Shown in pieces: positions 22,875 through 35,000 of a DNA stretch of 64,000 nucleotides. Origin of the DNA: Mytilus galloprovincialis (taxonomy: Eukaryota; Mollusca; Bivalvia; Mytilida; Mytilidae). The notes under the pieces were generated by a model. It was not told where the DNA came from. It saw nothing but the letters and a program-made list of their open reading frames with translations, and made no database searches. The stretch covers positions 54,921,121 to 54,985,120 of the forward strand of contig NC_134846.1 of the NCBI RefSeq assembly GCF_965363235.1, given 5' to 3'. The position numbers and the translations under genes are program-made. Each line of letters begins with the position of its first letter. Position 1 is the first letter of the stretch.

Positions 22875-25800
22875 GAGTCACAAAATCCTTTCAAAAAGAT
22901 TCTGAATTTCGTTGAATTAAAAACATATAACAGTATTGTTTTTAGTTATCGCTTGACTTATTTTTTTAATCCAGTAAATTAGTAAGACTTATTCAAAGCT
23001 TGAAGGGGTGTCTGCGCTAATTTCCCAATTCAAATAGAGTGTGTGTCAGTTCTTTCAATTTTCGCTTGACACCAAGAAGGTATTGAAGCACAAATGCTGG
23101 CCCGGTCACAAAAGAACACAGAAAGAAGTACATAAGTTAAGCAAAATAGTTCCTACGCATAGCTGTAACTTTGTCAAAAAGTAAACAAAAAGAGGGGTAT
23201 TTTTGTGTCAAATGAAAGCGCCAGGTCTTGGGATCACTGTAGAATCCTCGATGACAGTTTCTCTTGAATAATAAATCAATATTTGATACTTTGATAGGGG
23301 TCATATTTGCCCTGTTATTTAGGACAGAAGTACCTGGTTGTTTTTTTTTATATTTTTTTTTTTATATAACCCAACTTTCGGGAACCAGTGCGTTGTAATA
23401 TGCAAATTAAGATATGTTGAATTTTTCAGCGCAGTCAAGTCGATTATGCATATAAATAAAGACTGTCAATGAGAGAACTATCCACAAAAGTTCAAATGAA
23501 GTCGATGTAAGTAATTATAGATAATCGTACAGCCTTCAACAATGAGAACAACCAAAACCGTAAAGTCGGCTACAAAAAGACCCAGGCATAGATAAAATAG
23601 GAGTCAGTTTAATTTAGAAATCTAAAGGCCTAATTTAACGTATAGTTTTGTTATGAAATGACTGCCATTTTATTTGAACTAAAGACAAAAATAGCTTTAA
23701 ATGCTCAAACTTGCATAATTTAACACAGAAGGGGATATGCATTAGTTTTTGGTTTTTTTTTTTTTGTTCCAGAAAACACACTTGAAGCAAGTGCGTAAAG
23801 TTCTTTCTTTCTTCACTCAGAAAATACCAAGATAGCAAATGTTAAAGTGGACAGGACACATGCGCAATATCTTTACGATTTCATTTTCTAGCTGATACAA
23901 TGGATTTGAATATGCATGAAGTATTTGGCACTGGACGTTAAAACCCCAACACAATTATATCAATCCGCTATATTTTAAACAAAGCAAAAAAAAAAAAAAA
24001 AAAATAGCTGTGCACTATCAGACTGATATGATAATATTTCTGCAGTCATAAGCTGCATGAATAAAAGGTGATGTAAAGTATACGTCAATGAGACAGCAAT
24101 CCAACTACACAAATAACCAAAAGACATCGAGAGGGAGACGTGTAATCTTAAAAACATGGACCGGTGTCCTGACAATATGGTATATAGGTGCTATCTGATT
24201 TATATGTTTATATATTTTTCTCATCTAGTAGTGTACACGGAAAATTAAGAATGAAATAGAAGGAGAACCAGATAAGGGTTATAATATGTCAATGGAACAG
24301 CAACCTAACGACAGAAATAACGGAAACAAATATCTTGATGCATACGTACAGTCCTCGACAATAGTCAGGTAACCACACAATACGTCTCGCTCTTAATTGT
24401 CTCTCGATTATATGAAAGATATATTTGTTTTTCGTTACTTATTTCGTACATAAATTTGACCGTTAGTTTTTTTATTTGAATTCTATTACATTTCTTTTAA
24501 AGCTGACTATGCGGTATGGGCTTTTCTCATTGTTGAAGGCCGTACGATGTCCTATAGTTATTAATATCTGTGTCATTTGGTCTCTTGTGGAGTGTTGTTT
24601 CATTAGAAATCATACCACATCTTCTTTTTTTTAAATATATGAATTCAACAAAATTAATCTAAGTTCTATATAAAAAAAGGGGGGATACTGACATTACGAT
24701 ATGACGAAAGACCACAATCGACAAGTATCCTGACATGGACAAAAAACGTTAAAAAAGGGTTAAAGAAGAGTTATAGATTTATCCCCACTATCCCCCTTTT
24801 CATTTAAAACAGTAAGTAGGAGAGATGAGGTGAAAGTTGAATCTCAGAATTAACCTCGTCGCCTAGACGTACGGGTTTCACTCAAACCCAACAAGGGTTA
24901 AGTTCCCAACAGAACTATACTATTACTTCTAGTCTGTGGTTAACTGTAAAATGTTGCTTTGCAAATTGATATGTAAACATTTTTTAATGAAAAAGGTGTA
25001 ATAATATGCGGATAAATTCAAAGATTTGCAAAATTATGAATTGTTTTCTGAAAAAAAACCATGATAAAGACTCATTTCATGATTTATACGTTGTTTAACT
25101 CTTTTTGCAACTATCTAATTTTAAACTGTGCAGATCACAACTTCAAAAAAGACGAAAAATGCCAATAAATCCACACACGTATACAATACGTATATTTCTG
25201 TCCAGATTTTTTCAATACCTTCTCTGAGGAAACTTTACGAATTTTGTACTATATAAAGGTTTCAAACCCAATACAACATATGCTAACTTCAGAAAGAAAA
25301 AGCTTGTTTTGTTTCCTATTATGATTGGCAAACGATTTTTTTTTGTGTTTTTGTGTTTTATTTTTGCTTTTTGCATTGCTTTTAGGTTTATTTAAGAAAA
25401 GGGGGGTGCCGTGAAGTAGATTTGTTCCCCTGATAATCAACAGCTATAAAATGCGAACATATTTTCAATGTTTTAGTAAAAAGGAAACAACTTTTTTGAC
25501 ACTACAACATAAAATATGAATAAAGGAAGATACAAGTTATACGTCAATAAAACAGCAACAAACTACCGATCGGCATGAAGTTCGCTGTTTTTACCGTGTT
25601 AGATTGTCAGTTCAAATTGACACCACTTTTCACGAGCAAAGAGTGGTGTTTTACTTGTAAGTATGTATATAATTGCATTAGAAAAGTTTAAAAAAAAAAC
25701 CAACCTGGAATATTATCGCACGAATTTCTTCAGCGCAGGTCTTCATTAAATTGGCAAGTTAATGGTTGTGCAATACCGTCAATCTAAGTAGATGTACACT

Positions 25801-26179
25801 TTATGTCACAGTAGACGAAAGCAGCCTAATTTCATCGTAAACGATGAAGTCTTTCAAAGCCAGACTCACGCTGCCATAACCACTCCATGACGGTAAAAAC
25901 AAGTCCTAAGTCGAAGTTTTCGTCAAGCATTATGGCAGATGTAACGGAACTACATGTCAAGTAACAATCCACTTAGTGAACCATGCAGATAGGGAGTCCA
26001 TTTAATATATCGTCTAATGGAAAAATACAGGGAGAGGATCTGAGAAATCGGTCTACACTGCAGTGTAAGATGAAGAATCAACTGTTAACACTGCCGAAGA
26101 AACAAATGAAGTGGTTACATTCGACAGAAAATAACAAAAAACAAAGACAATTGCATATAAAATAAACCTGCTCTTTTTA
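22875..26179. repeat. 3.2-kb tandem duplication, unit 2
   Basis: The second unit is 3,305 bp against 3,157 bp for the first. Most of the difference is an extra block of about 130 bp at 23638-23768, between 'ggcctaattt' and 'gttccagaaaacac'. A few poly-T changes account for the rest. Its end carries the frame 25983-26165, the same peptide as in unit 1 but with a different start and with substitutions. That is a poor match to purifying selection on that frame. Confidence 0.9.
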
Positions 26180-26226
26180 GAGTCACAAAATCCTTTCAAA
26201 AAGATTCTGAATTTGTTGAATAAAAA
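26180..26226. repeat. start of a third tandem unit
   Basis: 'gagtcacaaaatcctttcaa' and the following 25 bases match the unit start, then similarity ends. This marks the right edge of the tandem array and fits unequal exchange between short flanking repeats. Confidence 0.8.
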
Positions 26227-28998
26227 GATATGATGACGTTTAATTCTTATGTATGTACATTAAACCTTTTGGAACGACCATTTTACTTTAAATGGGTATG
26301 ATAGTTTTTTCCTTTAAAAAAATATAATCCAAAATTTAATGAAAAAATATTGTTGTCAAGCAGTTGACAAAAAAATATTGTGAATCCAGATTTCTCCTAT
26401 ACTTTATAGTGTTAAATTTTGAATTTTTTTTTATGCATAGCGTCGAAAAACTTAAAACAATTATCGTGAGAAAATTATTATGACTTAGACAAAAACCATA
26501 ACGACAAACAAATCTAACAGAGAAAAGTGAAAGATCAAATTCAAAAACGTTTGGTTGTCCACTGTAGCAAAAAGTTAACATGTGTGCTCTATGTCAATCT
26601 TGTTAGAAACAGTAATTGAACTAGATTTGTAACACGACCATACGTTTTATGAAATCTTAAGCAAGCTACCATTTGGTTTTCAATTAAGGGAAAAGGGAGG
26701 GGGCGCTAGGATGAAATATTTCGTCCTGCTTTTTTTAAGTTGTAATCTGTGTTCTGCCTTTTTATTTTTTCACTCTTTTCCGTCCTGCCTATTTTTATAA
26801 GTTTATCCTGAATTTCTTTCACAGAAATTGTCCTAAAAATCAAATGGAAGCTCCCTAAAGGTGACGATGGAATACCCCAGTAGCAAGGGACACTTTTTCC
26901 TGTTAATGTAACTGTGAGTAATGCAATGTAAACAAACGCCATCAAAAAATTTTCATGTTTTTTTCGTGTATATTTCCGAGGTCACAACGCTTAAACTTAG
27001 AGTATGTAACAGAAATAGTTGATTATTCAACGACAGCAATTACACTGATTGATTTAAAATGAGGCATGTGTTACCCAGTGATGACAAATTTCGTCCTGCT
27101 TTTTTTTAAGTTGTAATATCTGTTCTGCCTTTTTGTTTTTACTCTTTTCCGTCCTGCCTATTTTTATAAGTTTATCCTGACTCCCTTTTACATAAATTGT
27201 CCTCCTGAAAATCAAATGGTAGCTTCCTAAATGTGACGATTGAATCATAGATTTTAGGAAATGAGTTATGATATTATCCATTGTATCTGCATTAATAGAC
27301 TGAAAGTTCATGGCCAATACCCTGTAGTTGTAGGGTGTGTACATACAAAAAAGGAGAAAGGAAACGAACAAACCGGAAATCTGGCGATCAGTCCAGATAC
27401 ACGAGGCATATATAGAAATGCGGAAACAGAAGCAAGAAACCAGAGATCACAGAGGTTAAAGGAAGTTTATAAATGCTTCATTTCCTTTATTCATACAAAC
27501 ATATGAAAGCTACTTCAGATACTTCCTATTAACAACTCCTATATTTAAAACAATTCCAGTAATGAATTTGAATACCGGTATTTTGAACATTTGCTTTACG
27601 CTATTTGACATAATTTAGATAAGATTAGATCTAAAACTTATTCTTCCACTTGGTTTTAATTTTTTAAAAGACCATAAAAGAATGTTAGAATTAAATATTA
27701 TTACTTGTTTTATTGCGTAAAGATTTTATTCTCAACGTTACTATTTTGTTTGACTTTAATTTGGTTCAGCTAGACCTAACTTATCAATGAGATAAAAACA
27801 AGAATATTAATATTTAAACGACAGGGATTTTTTTGGGGGTTTAGTGTTGGGTACCCCCTTAAAGAAAGTCATGAATGACCGATGAGGCTTATTTTCATCT
27901 ATATATTTAAACTATGGTGGGGATCATAATTGAAAGAAAACATTCTGATAATTTCTTATAGAAAGCTGTTAGGTAGTTAGTAGAATGTTCATTTAATTGT
28001 TGTTGAACTTATTGACATTTCTTATCTTCCAGAAGAAGTTGTAATACATTCACGTATTGATTGTGTGTATTTAAGGTAAGTCAATAACAAAACGACGGAA
28101 GTCCATGACCAGAAAGCAATGCATAGACGAATGCTTTTTTTGACAATATTACGAAAATGTTTAACGAGGTGTATAAATTTAGGAAATTTGGTCATTTTTG
28201 CCGCGAGTGAACCTAACTTCTAATTTTCCCAAAAGTATTCTATATATACAGCTGTTTGGACATCCCTGTTAGACATGTACACAGTTTTGATTTCCATAAG
28301 ACTTAATACTTTCATTTAATGAGGAAATCATAAACAATCATACTATCGGTCTGGTTTATATTCCTTTGTGACATAGATAACCTTGATGTGTCGTCATTGA
28401 AATGCCAAATTATGTTAAAACAATTATGGGTGCCAGATTTTACGAACCAGGTACAATAACTTTTCGTCACTGCTTATTGGGGACTTTGTGTCGTCAAAGA
28501 AAAGTTCGAAGTGTGTATTGCGAACAAGATCGTGCATTTTCAGATTTATCGACAAACTCGATAGACTGGTTCTGCAGTATGAATCGACCTAGAAAAGGGA
28601 CAAAGTTTTGTTATCACCAGGTAACTTAGAACCTCGCTGAGTATTGTTACAAATATTTTTGGGTGTGCAGAGAGGGGGACTCAACACGAAGCGTTGATTA
28701 AACGTCAAATTCATACCGGACATGGCTGCGAATGTATACACCCAGGTCGGCCAAAACGACGTTCTTTTACTGCTACATGTAACAATTTTCTATACACCAG
28801 TCAACTGATGGGTGACCTAGTCGCAAACACCTAATTCGTTCTTGAACTTCAGTTGTGTACTTTGGTTTCAGCTTTATTTTTAATAAACGTTTTAATGGCT
28901 CAGTGTATTTTGTTCAGAAAATAACAAATTTTACAACTGTTAAGAAAATGGCAAAATTAAACAACTTGAACATCATCTAAAATCTTTTAACATTTCAG
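26227..28998. other. intergenic with a local direct repeat; likely 5' part of the three-finger gene
   Basis: A block of about 165 bp at 26710-26875 recurs at 27082-27245 ('tttcgtcctgctttttt', 'cactcttttccgtcctgcc', 'ataagtttatcctga'). Near 28075 'tatttaag|gtaagtcaata' is a strong splice donor and could end a 5' non-coding exon of the three-finger gene. The frame 28402-28629 is Cys-containing but matches nothing I know. Confidence 0.5.
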
Positions 28999-29004
28999 AT
29001 CCAA

Positions 29005-29029
29005 ATGTGGATGGTAAATATCATATCAG
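29005..29029 (+). CDS. three-finger gene, coding exon 1 (start of signal peptide)
   Basis: The acceptor 'acatttcag' lies just before ATG and implies an upstream non-coding exon. The exon codes for MWMVNIIS and ends in phase 1 at the donor 'gtagga'. Confidence 0.65.
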
Positions 29030-32000
29030 GTAGGACTTAATCGTTAGTCACAAAATAAATGATAACTTGTTGCATTGTTTACGGTCATTTGTATTAATAT
29101 TAACCCAAAACATAATGTTGTGTTGCAATGTATAAATATTTCAAATACCTCATGTGGGGTCTTTGTCGTAGGTATGTAGAAGGTAAATGAAATGCATTTT
29201 TAAATTTTACTGTAACCTCAGCATCAATAATGATTAATATAATTCGTTTTTACAACTTGTAATAATTTACAGGCGACGCTAAACTCCGAATCAGTGTATC
29301 ATGCTATGCTTCTTTACACAGAAAATGAAATGTTACCCAAACGATAACGCTGTATGGAGTTCGATGCGTTAAACATTTTTGAAATAGAGAACTACGATAT
29401 CCATTCGATAGCATACACAAAACGTCATGCAATCAGTTGAGTTAATACAAATAAATCTTCAACGTTGTCCAGTCAGATTGAAGTTTCAAACCCTATCGCC
29501 AAAAATCCTAAGCAGCTTTCGTTTTAAAAGAATAACAACAAAAGCCATTTCCACGTAATTTATTGTATGTGCTGGTAATTGTGTTAATCGATGCATTCCA
29601 TCCTTGAAAGAAATGCACAATATCTATGATATGAAGTTTCGTGTAGATGATTTCAAACTTTCAAAATCGAAACCCATAGCTTTAGTTAAACTGTAATTTG
29701 CAAGGCCCACTCGATTCAACGTCTGGATTCATTTATACAGAAAGGTCGATGGTTAATAACCTCTTGTGTCAATGACATCCCGCTTTTCTCCAAGAAAGAT
29801 GCTCACAAACTTTACAATTATATAGAAAGAAAAAAACTCAAATTCAATTTTTCAACTTTAATAGCAACCGTTTCCCTGATAAATACATGTACACATACGT
29901 GGGATGTACTGATTTTACTATTCGATAATTGTGCACATGACTGAATACTGTGGATTCATTATTATTCGTTGGATACACATTTTCGTGGATTTTGTGGGTA
30001 CAGCTGAACCACGAAATTATATGTTCAACAAATAACAAATTATATCTGATAGGCTTACATTCACACTTCGACAAACCACGAAATCAAATAGTTACGAGCA
30101 TCCAAGTTTTACATAATCCACGTAAATAATAAATCCACAGTAGTACTAATGTCAGTTTTAAATTGTTTTAATCATATTTTGATGCTGGTTTATGACAAAA
30201 ACGGTTAATTGCACTGTTTTCTTTGCAGTCATCAGTTTCATCAGCATATTGTCTTCCACAACCGGTAAGTCAATAGACAGTCTAGAAATAGGGTTTTACA
30301 AACCTTACAAAGGTCGAGCATATAACAGTGATAATCTAATTCTGTTATAAATTTATTCTCTAAATGAAGTAGGAATTTGAAATTATGGAATAAAACGGAC
30401 AAGATATGTTTTCCAATCAAAGGGTGGGCCATAAAATATTTTACAAAATTTTGTGTACAATGTAAATCTAAAATCAGTGTGTAACAGTCAAACCAGATAA
30501 TAATTATTTTTTAACGTATTTCAGAATACTAGTATCAAAATAAATAAAATCTGATTTTGTTTAGTTTCGTGCTCAATGGAATTTATTACGACTATTTAGA
30601 TATGTATGCCTTATACGTGACTAGTTTATGATAGAACTGTCTCGCAATTTTACTCCTTTTTAGATATGTTTAAAGTAACAGAACTGGGTTTTAACGAAGT
30701 TTTAACATACCTTTTATGGTAACATTATGATTGATTTCCGAGGAATATGTTTTATTATGCAAACAAAAATGTTTTTTTTTTAATTAAAAGTCTTTTTTGA
30801 AAAGCATTGTTTTATACTATTTACCTGTATTATAGGCGCAAATGAAAGGTTTCAATTTTGGCGCAAATGAAATCTGGTTTGTTGCGCAAATGAAAGATTT
30901 TTTTGGCGCAAATGAAATGCCAATTGGCGCAAAAGCAAAGCACCGCTGAAGGAGATAACCAATTTTATTTGCCAATTAAGAAGCGGAATAAAATAATTTA
31001 AGACAGCAGGGAAGATTAACTTTGTAGTTTTATAGCTTTAACTGATAAAAAGAATGAGAGCTTTATATGGTAAATTTTACGATGTCTCTGAAGTGACCAG
31101 TGGGTCAGATTTGTATAACATTGCTATTTGATTTATTGTCTAAATTGTACATACACTTTTTAACGTGTAGAAAACCATGTGAGTGGATTCCTTAATCTTA
31201 TTGGTCAATGATCTTGCGTGGTCAGCACAAGTTTACGTGCCATGTGTGCACTTCATTTTATCATTAACTTTCGTCTTGATAACTTGTGATTCTAAAACAT
31301 TGCGTGAAATTTAAATTTCCCACCCGCAAACCTCCCTTTATTTATCTTTACGTCAACTAGTTTTGTAAATAGATTTTTTTAGTTGGGCAGATTTTTCTCC
31401 CCACCTTTGCTATTATTTGTCATTTATTCAATTGATATGATTTTAGTTGATGTAATTTCGTATTAATTATGCATTATAATTGTATATTAATTATGAACTT
31501 TTATGTCAAATGTTTTTTTTCCAAATTGTATTTTTTTTGCAGTTAATGATTTTGAATAAATGACCTTTTTTCGTCAATCTTGTTTTTATAGATATAGCAA
31601 AACAAGCTCAAACTCTGGCTGACATGTTTACATGTCAATAAGTTTATGGTATCTGTCTGTCTGTCTTAAATAGGTTATACGCCAATAAGACAGCAGCCAA
31701 ACAACAAAAACAAAGTAAGGACATATAGAAGGCAACATATAGTATAGTTTTCAACAATAGATAGGTGTCTACACAATATGTCAATTTATAACTCGTCACT
31801 AATTTATATAAAAATTGTGGATAAATTTAACAGAAACGATTAAAAAAAAACTACCATTAAATCGCAATTCTCCAAATAATGTTACATTTTTTTACACTTA
31901 AGGAAGAAGCCTAAGTATGAAAAAAGTTAATTTTTTGATACTTACCAAATTCTTAATACATAATGTCCCCCTTTCTTTATACTACAAGAAACTCCTAGGA

Positions 32001-35000
32001 GCTGTGGATTGCAGAATATCGTCCGCATATTATCAAAATGTACACGTAAATGTTTGGCGTCATGTGTTAAAACAGTTATTGGCCAATCAAATCGGTATAT
32101 CTGCACGGTTCGAGATGACCCTTAACCCGAACTCCTACGTCGACCGGGTTAATACGGGTCACTTAAGCCGTGCAGATTAAATGCTATATACCGATTTGCT
32201 TGGTCAATAACTATAATTTCAGATTATTTTTCTTTAATTTTTCTTTAATAAGGATTGCGGTGTTTAACATGTAGAGATGACAGAAGGCTAACAGATTGTT
32301 TCTGGAGAGGACCATCTACTTGTTCAGATGGTGTAGAGGTAAACAATTTAGTACTTTATTTTATAAATATGCGCTCTATACTCGATATATTTTAGGAAGC
32401 TATGGTAACTACTGTACATGGCTTTCATTGTATGACACATTTAACGTCCTTCCTTCAGCCCAACAACGGTAAAAGTACAATTTAAATCTTAAAAACAGTG
32501 TTTTAATATATTACAGTCAATTGCATAGAGTGCGAGATAAAGATAATATCTTTGGTTAAAGGAGAGTAGTTTACCTTACCCTATAATTACTTCACGGTTC
32601 AGCTAGCAAGCAAGCTAACCAAATATATTAACTTTGCCTACACACTCAATGCAATTGGCTGTAATGTTCTTTGATTCCATGTTTTACTTCTTTCCAAGAG
32701 TCATATAACATCATAACTTTTTAGGTCCCTTTTTTTATAAATTAACAAAACAAACATTGTACTAACATAACTATAATGAGTATTGTAAATATCTATATTG
32801 TTAATATAATTGTTTTGCTTCGTGAAGTATGTTTATATTCGATTAAAATGTTTGATTGCATTATATTTTTAATGATTAATTATAGTCAATCTAATTAAAA
32901 TATTGATCTCTGATTACGTTATACTATATGTAGTATAACGTAATCAGAGATCAATATTTTAATTAGATTGAATTAAAATATTGATCTCTGATTACGTTAT
33001 ACTATATGTAGTATAACGTAATCAGAGATCAATATTTTAATTAGATTGAATTATAGTTATCCGTATACGGTTTGTTATAATAAAATTGGAACCCTCTATA
33101 ATATTTTAGAGATGTTACCTCGAAGTTAATGTACTGCAGACGTTAGTTACAGTAATCAATGCTGGATGTCGTTCTGAACTGGTACATGTATATAATTATA
33201 TGTTTAAGTATTTAAAAAGTCTGATTGACCCCTTGTCATCACGACTGCTCCCTATTTCATAATCAAAGTATCTCATCACTCATGATTGTTTGTTATAATT
33301 TCTTGTACCATTACGATTAAACTTTAACTTTCACATTTGCATAATGTTTGAGCGAATGAACAATGCTAAAATTGTTATATCCATTAAAAATGGATGGTCA
33401 AACTCACGGAAATTCTGGTTTGCTCGTCGACTTTATCAGAAATATTGTTTGCATATTTAGGACGAGAAAACAAATTAATCAAACCTATGCACATCTACAT
33501 TTTCTTGTAGAGAGTGACATACGATTAGCAGCTGCATTCGATTAAAACTATTGGTTTTTGGAAAAGACAATGTTACCTAATATGATCAAAATGTGAAAAA
33601 TGTAACAACTATTCAATTTTACAAAGAGATCAAAACGATTCCTCGTAGTATAGCAGCATCATCGTTAAAGCGCACATCATCATCATTATCATCGCCATCC
33701 TAATCTCTGTCGTTATTTCTTCATCCCCTTTCCTTTTTCCGACGTAGTCGGTATAGTTTCGGTTTGTGCCCTTTGAACTTAAGAACGCTTAACAATGACA
33801 ACAGAATACGCATGCTCGAAAATCCTGTCTGTGATTGGACAAAATGCTGTCATGGTGGGTGAATTGGTTGTGTTTGAAAAAAACGTCTCGTTAATTATAT
33901 CGTGATGGAAAGCAAGTGGAAAACTATAAATATTTGAACTAGATCTTACAAAGATTTATATTTTTATTAAAATAATTGGTTCTCCAATAGCTCTTTGCAT
34001 CCGTAACAGCTGTTTATTTGGGACAATTATATAATTTTTAATGTAAACTTTGTTGTACGAACGTACATGACTTTTAGAACGCACCTACGCATGTGAGATT
34101 TCCGCGGGGTTTTGGTGAATGTAAACAGAAAGATACGAGGACCGAGAATACTGAACACAACTTGAACAGAGAAAACGTTATTTAAATGGTATCTTTGTGC
34201 TTCTGAAGGTTATGAAAATGATAGTTTTAAACATATACTCAAATTTAAATACGTCGGTTATCTTTTTTAAAGATAGTTCTTGTTGCAGTATAGTTTATTA
34301 ATATTGATGTTATTTATATAATGCATGCTCACATTCAATTTGTATTGTTACATATATTGTATTGTTACATATATTGTATTGTGGGAAAGGCTTTATAAGT
34401 ATGTTTTTCTTGTGTCTGATCCTTTTTTCTTTGAGCAAACAAAATATGTAAAGATTACATCGATAAAAGTTCCACAAATAGAGGTTTTGATTTCGTGAGT
34501 GTACTATTCTGCGTATTTAAATGGATGAACCGTCTACACGTGCTATAATGACAGACGGGGGAAGACCGAAAAGCTGTAGTTGCATATCTGACAATGCGCG
34601 TAGTTAGGACAAATAAATCGTGAATATAGATTTAAGTTTAAACAACATTTCATCTTGCAGAAACTGATTTTAAGCTGAAGCAAAACCAATTTAAAGAAAT
34701 CAACTGGAAAGTCTGCAAGTATCTATACATTCAAGAATATATACATGATTGTTAAGATTTTCGATAGACTCACTCACTTACCACATACATAAAACCACAA
34801 ACAAAAGTAAATCAATAAACAATATCTTAATCCATATTAATCTTATTTACAAAGGTTTGCCATTTAATGGATACATTGAACAAAGACAATGTGAATATAA
34901 ACAACACGTCAACCAGTATAGAAAAGCGATGGTCAAGTCCTCATGCCGGTACTGCATGTGCTCAATGTTGTTCACAACCAACAAAAGACCATGAAATGCC

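Noticed and set aside
28402..28629. 75-codon Cys-containing open frame just upstream of the three-finger gene
   Set aside because: No signal peptide, no cysteine pattern of the LU fold and no other recognisable domain. It may be part of a 5' exon or chance.
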